Shown: in pieces, positions 62,164 through 64,000 of the stretch
How the letters are laid out: every line of letters starts with the position of its first letter
How positions within the stretch are numbered: the first letter of the stretch is position 1
From: Glaciecola sp.
Lineage (GTDB): Bacteria; Pseudomonadota; Gammaproteobacteria; Enterobacterales; Alteromonadaceae
DNA: 64,000 bases
Assembly: GCA_018623155.1 (NCBI GenBank)
Contig: JAAZVZ010000007.1
Span: 1-64,000, forward strand
Direction: 5' to 3'
The notes under the pieces: model-generated
Database searches by the model: none
What the model saw: the letters and a program-made list of their open reading frames with translations, nothing else
What the model was told of the DNA's origin: nothing
Translations under genes and position numbers: made by a program

Positions 62164-62676
62164 TTACCACATTAAGTCATCTGGGACGACAAAGTCTTTG
62201 TATGGATCATCTTCATCCGGTTCATCAACAGCATCTTCCGGGGTTGGGCGGATGACTAAATCGGGCATGCGTTCTTCAATTTTGGCGCCCACCCCCCCAG
62301 GAATCACCTTGTATGCGTTGTCTGCTACCACCATCACAAGTTGGCCGTTGAGCAAAGATTTACGGATCGCTTCAGTCACATAGATGGTTTTGATTTTGCC
62401 ATCGACCACGAAGTTGTACTTTTCATCGCCTTTGTGTGCAACGATGTTAACGTTGATCAGTTGTTTGATCTGCGCAGCGATCTCGCGTTCACGGCGCTCT
62501 GCTTGTTGGGCTTCGTTCAGCGCTTTAGAGCGCTCGAGCTCAGCTTGGCGTTTGGCTTCCACTTCCGCTTTTACCTCGTTGGCAAGCGTGCGGGATTTTT
62601 TCTTCTTTTTGGCGGCTTTAGTGGCTTGTTTTTGATTGACCAAGCCGGCCTTTAATAATTGGTCTTTTAATGACAC
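62164..62676 (-). CDS. yaiL: YaiL-family protein (DUF2058)
   Basis: The 170-residue protein starts MSLKDQLLKAGLVNQKQA and has a Lys/Glu-rich, probably coiled-coil region at about 15-70, followed by a conserved core (VAHKGDEKYNFVVDGKIKTIYV) and a negatively charged C-terminus (EPDEDDPYKDF). This matches the YaiL/DUF2058 family of nucleoprotein/polynucleotide-associated proteins, which I know only as uncharacterised. It lies between the nitroreductase and HEPN genes on the same strand. Confidence 0.85.
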   Translation of the reverse strand: MSLKDQLLKAGLVNQKQATKAAKKKKKSRTLANEVKAEVEAKRQAELERSKALNEAQQAERREREIAAQIKQLINVNIVAHKGDEKYNFVVDGKIKTIYVTEAIRKSLLNGQLVMVVADNAYKVIPGGVGAKIEERMPDLVIRPTPEDAVDEPDEDDPYKDFVVPDDLMW

Positions 62677-62687
62677 TGAGAACTCGC

Positions 62688-63374
62688 TTATTGTTTAAAA
62701 TCTACTTCAAAATCACCGATCAGCGGGTAACTTGGCGCGCCCAAAAACTTCAACGGATGATCCAGCATTAAGTCTATCACAATCGGTACTAAGCATTCCA
62801 AAATCGCCACCCCGTCAGTGATTTGGGCACGATTTACTTGCCCATTCCAGGTGGCTCCACCGTGCATTAGTTGATTGCGAAGGGTATAGAGGCGACGCAA
62901 AATGATACTCAGGACTTTGTCTGTGCGCTCACTGGATAAGGCAACATTGATGAGCCCTTTTTCTTGAGTGAATTGGCGTTGCCATGCGCTTTCTTCTATT
63001 TTGCCTTTTTGAAAATCCCAAAAGGGCTGGAACACATATTGATTGTCAAGCAGTACGCGAATATGTGACGAAAACTGTTGCCAAGCAAGCTCGTATAGGG
63101 CTTTGTTTTTATCCAACTCGACTAGCTTAGCAATAAACCGACTGAACAACTCGGTTTCGTTGTTGTAGAAGTTTTCATGCTCCTGACCATAGGCTGCGTT
63201 AAACGCAATCCACAAAAAAATGAACTGGCTGTCTTTGTCGCCATTCTCTCCAGCGCTTTGCTCAGCGCGATCGAGCCAACTCAGCGCTCGATGAATGCGT
63301 GTGCCGACAGCGTTGGGAAATTTGTCGCGCTCTTGGCGTTGTTTGGCTTTTAATGTGGCGTGTGTAATGATCAT
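62688..63374 (-). CDS. HEPN-domain protein with an intact Rx4H motif
   Basis: The 228-residue, largely helical protein has a first helix with RALSWLDRAE near residue 29, FIFLWIAFNAAYGQE near 51, and RNQLMHGG at 166-173. The last contains R166 and H171, an Rx4H arrangement that in HEPN RNases forms the active site. Whether it cuts RNA here is not shown. I chose the ATG at 63374 because AAGGA lies 8 bases upstream; a longer frame starts at 63416. No antitoxin-like MNT partner is adjacent. Confidence 0.65.
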   Translation of the reverse strand: MIITHATLKAKQRQERDKFPNAVGTRIHRALSWLDRAEQSAGENGDKDSQFIFLWIAFNAAYGQEHENFYNNETELFSRFIAKLVELDKNKALYELAWQQFSSHIRVLLDNQYVFQPFWDFQKGKIEESAWQRQFTQEKGLINVALSSERTDKVLSIILRRLYTLRNQLMHGGATWNGQVNRAQITDGVAILECLVPIVIDLMLDHPLKFLGAPSYPLIGDFEVDFKQ

Positions 63375-63448
63375 ACGTCGAGTCCTTATCCGTACTGTTC
63401 TTATACCATAAATCAAATCACAAAAATGTCATACATTTTTTGTAATCT

Positions 63449-64000
63449 TCACACCGCATGAGCCGTCTGTGGTCGCTCATTAACGGGCAGATGAATCAGC
63501 GCTGAGAACAAGCCAACTGCAATCCCTATCCACCACACCATAATGTAATCACCGTAGTGATCATATAAAGCTCCTCCGAGCCAGACACCCAAAAAGCCTC
63601 CAATTTGATGAGACAAAAACACTAAGCCATACAATGTTCCCATGTATTTGAGGCCGTAGATATGACCGATGAGTCCAGCGGTAAGTGGGACAGTGGCCAA
63701 CCATAATGCCCCCATCAGGATAGAAAACAACACCACAGCTTCAGGGGTGATGGGGTTCATGATAAAAATGACAGAAATCAACGTACGCAAGGCGTAGATG
63801 GAGGCTAATAGATATTTGCGCGAATAGCGATTGCCCAGCCAGCCAGCAAAGATGGTCCCACCAATATTTGCCAGACCAATCAAGGCAATCGCCATCGCAC
63901 CGAGTCCAGAGGTGGTCGTCACGCCAAGAGATTGAATCAAACTCGCGGGACTGATTGCTGAACACATCTCAGTGATCAACGCAGGAAAATGCGCAGTGAT
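63449..64000 (-). CDS. MFS transporter, C-terminal part (cut by the window end)
   Basis: The reading frame is open to the right edge, so the N-terminal part lies outside the window. The visible 183 residues contain about six transmembrane helices with the MFS loop GWLGNRYSRKYLLASIYALRT near the front and GLKYMGTLYGLVFLSHQIGGFLGVWLGGALYD later, resembling oxalate/formate-antiporter-like or related major facilitator proteins. The substrate cannot be told. No start codon is visible within the window. Confidence 0.85.
   Translation of the reverse strand: MTAHFPALITEMCSAISPASLIQSLGVTTTSGLGAMAIALIGLANIGGTIFAGWLGNRYSRKYLLASIYALRTLISVIFIMNPITPEAVVLFSILMGALWLATVPLTAGLIGHIYGLKYMGTLYGLVFLSHQIGGFLGVWLGGALYDHYGDYIMVWWIGIAVGLFSALIHLPVNERPQTAHAV

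Overview
The window is a gammaproteobacterial chromosome segment centred on the replication origin. Gene order, the Spot 42-type RNA beside polA and the protein sequences point to Alteromonadales or a close relative. That placement is an inference from family resemblance; no 16S gene lies in the window. I saw no tRNA genes, insertion sequences, prophage or CRISPR array. Most of the window is conserved core genome, and accessory material is concentrated after about 48 kb.

Layout. (1) 1-10.7 kb: an rRNA-type promoter points out of the left edge. It is followed by a gamma carbonic anhydrase gene, a leftward operon (dprA-smg-yrdD-tsaC-hemF-aroE), a LysM gene and a rightward operon (def-fmt-rsmB-trkA). 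(2) 10.7-23.1 kb: trkH, polA, a very short Spot 42-like RNA with a possible second small RNA after it, engB, cytochrome c4, a candidate structured RNA ahead of a methyltransferase gene, yihI, a DUF2489 gene, glyQS, a lipoprotein gene and arfB. (3) 23.2-29.4 kb: the leftward dnaA-dnaN-recF-gyrB operon, with two parS-like palindromes inside recF. (4) 29.7-36.0 kb: rpmH-rnpA-yidD-yidC-yajQ-mnmE-mioC, then a dnaT-like and a dnaC-like gene. (5) 36.0-36.6 kb: an intergenic region with a DnaA-box cluster and AT-rich DNA, the best oriC candidate. (6) 36.6-48.0 kb: mnmG-rsmG-parA-parB and the complete atpIBEFHAGDC operon. (7) 48-64 kb: an orphan NarL-type regulator, a glutathione transferase, hrpB, a porin-like fragment, a BrxR/CapW-type WYL regulator, sbcCD, small unknown genes, a DMT permease, a thioredoxin-fold protein, a nitroreductase, a yaiL-type gene, a HEPN-domain protein and the 3' part of an MFS transporter gene cut by the window end.

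How the parts work together. The centre is a replication and segregation hub: initiator (DnaA), clamp (DnaN), helicase loaders (DnaT/DnaC-like), gyrase, RecF, ParAB with nearby parS sites, and oriC. It is flanked by ribosome-start functions (rpmH, the RNase P protein, YidC, tRNA modification by MnmE/MnmG) and by energy supply (F1Fo ATP synthase).

The least explained elements are noncoding or accessory: the candidate RNA at 17229-17401, the possible RNA between spf and engB, the orphan WYL regulator with helically phased 10-bp repeats, toxin-like and porin-like remnants, and a solitary HEPN protein with an intact RNase-type motif. All calls rest on reading the sequence and memory of protein families; no database search was run.
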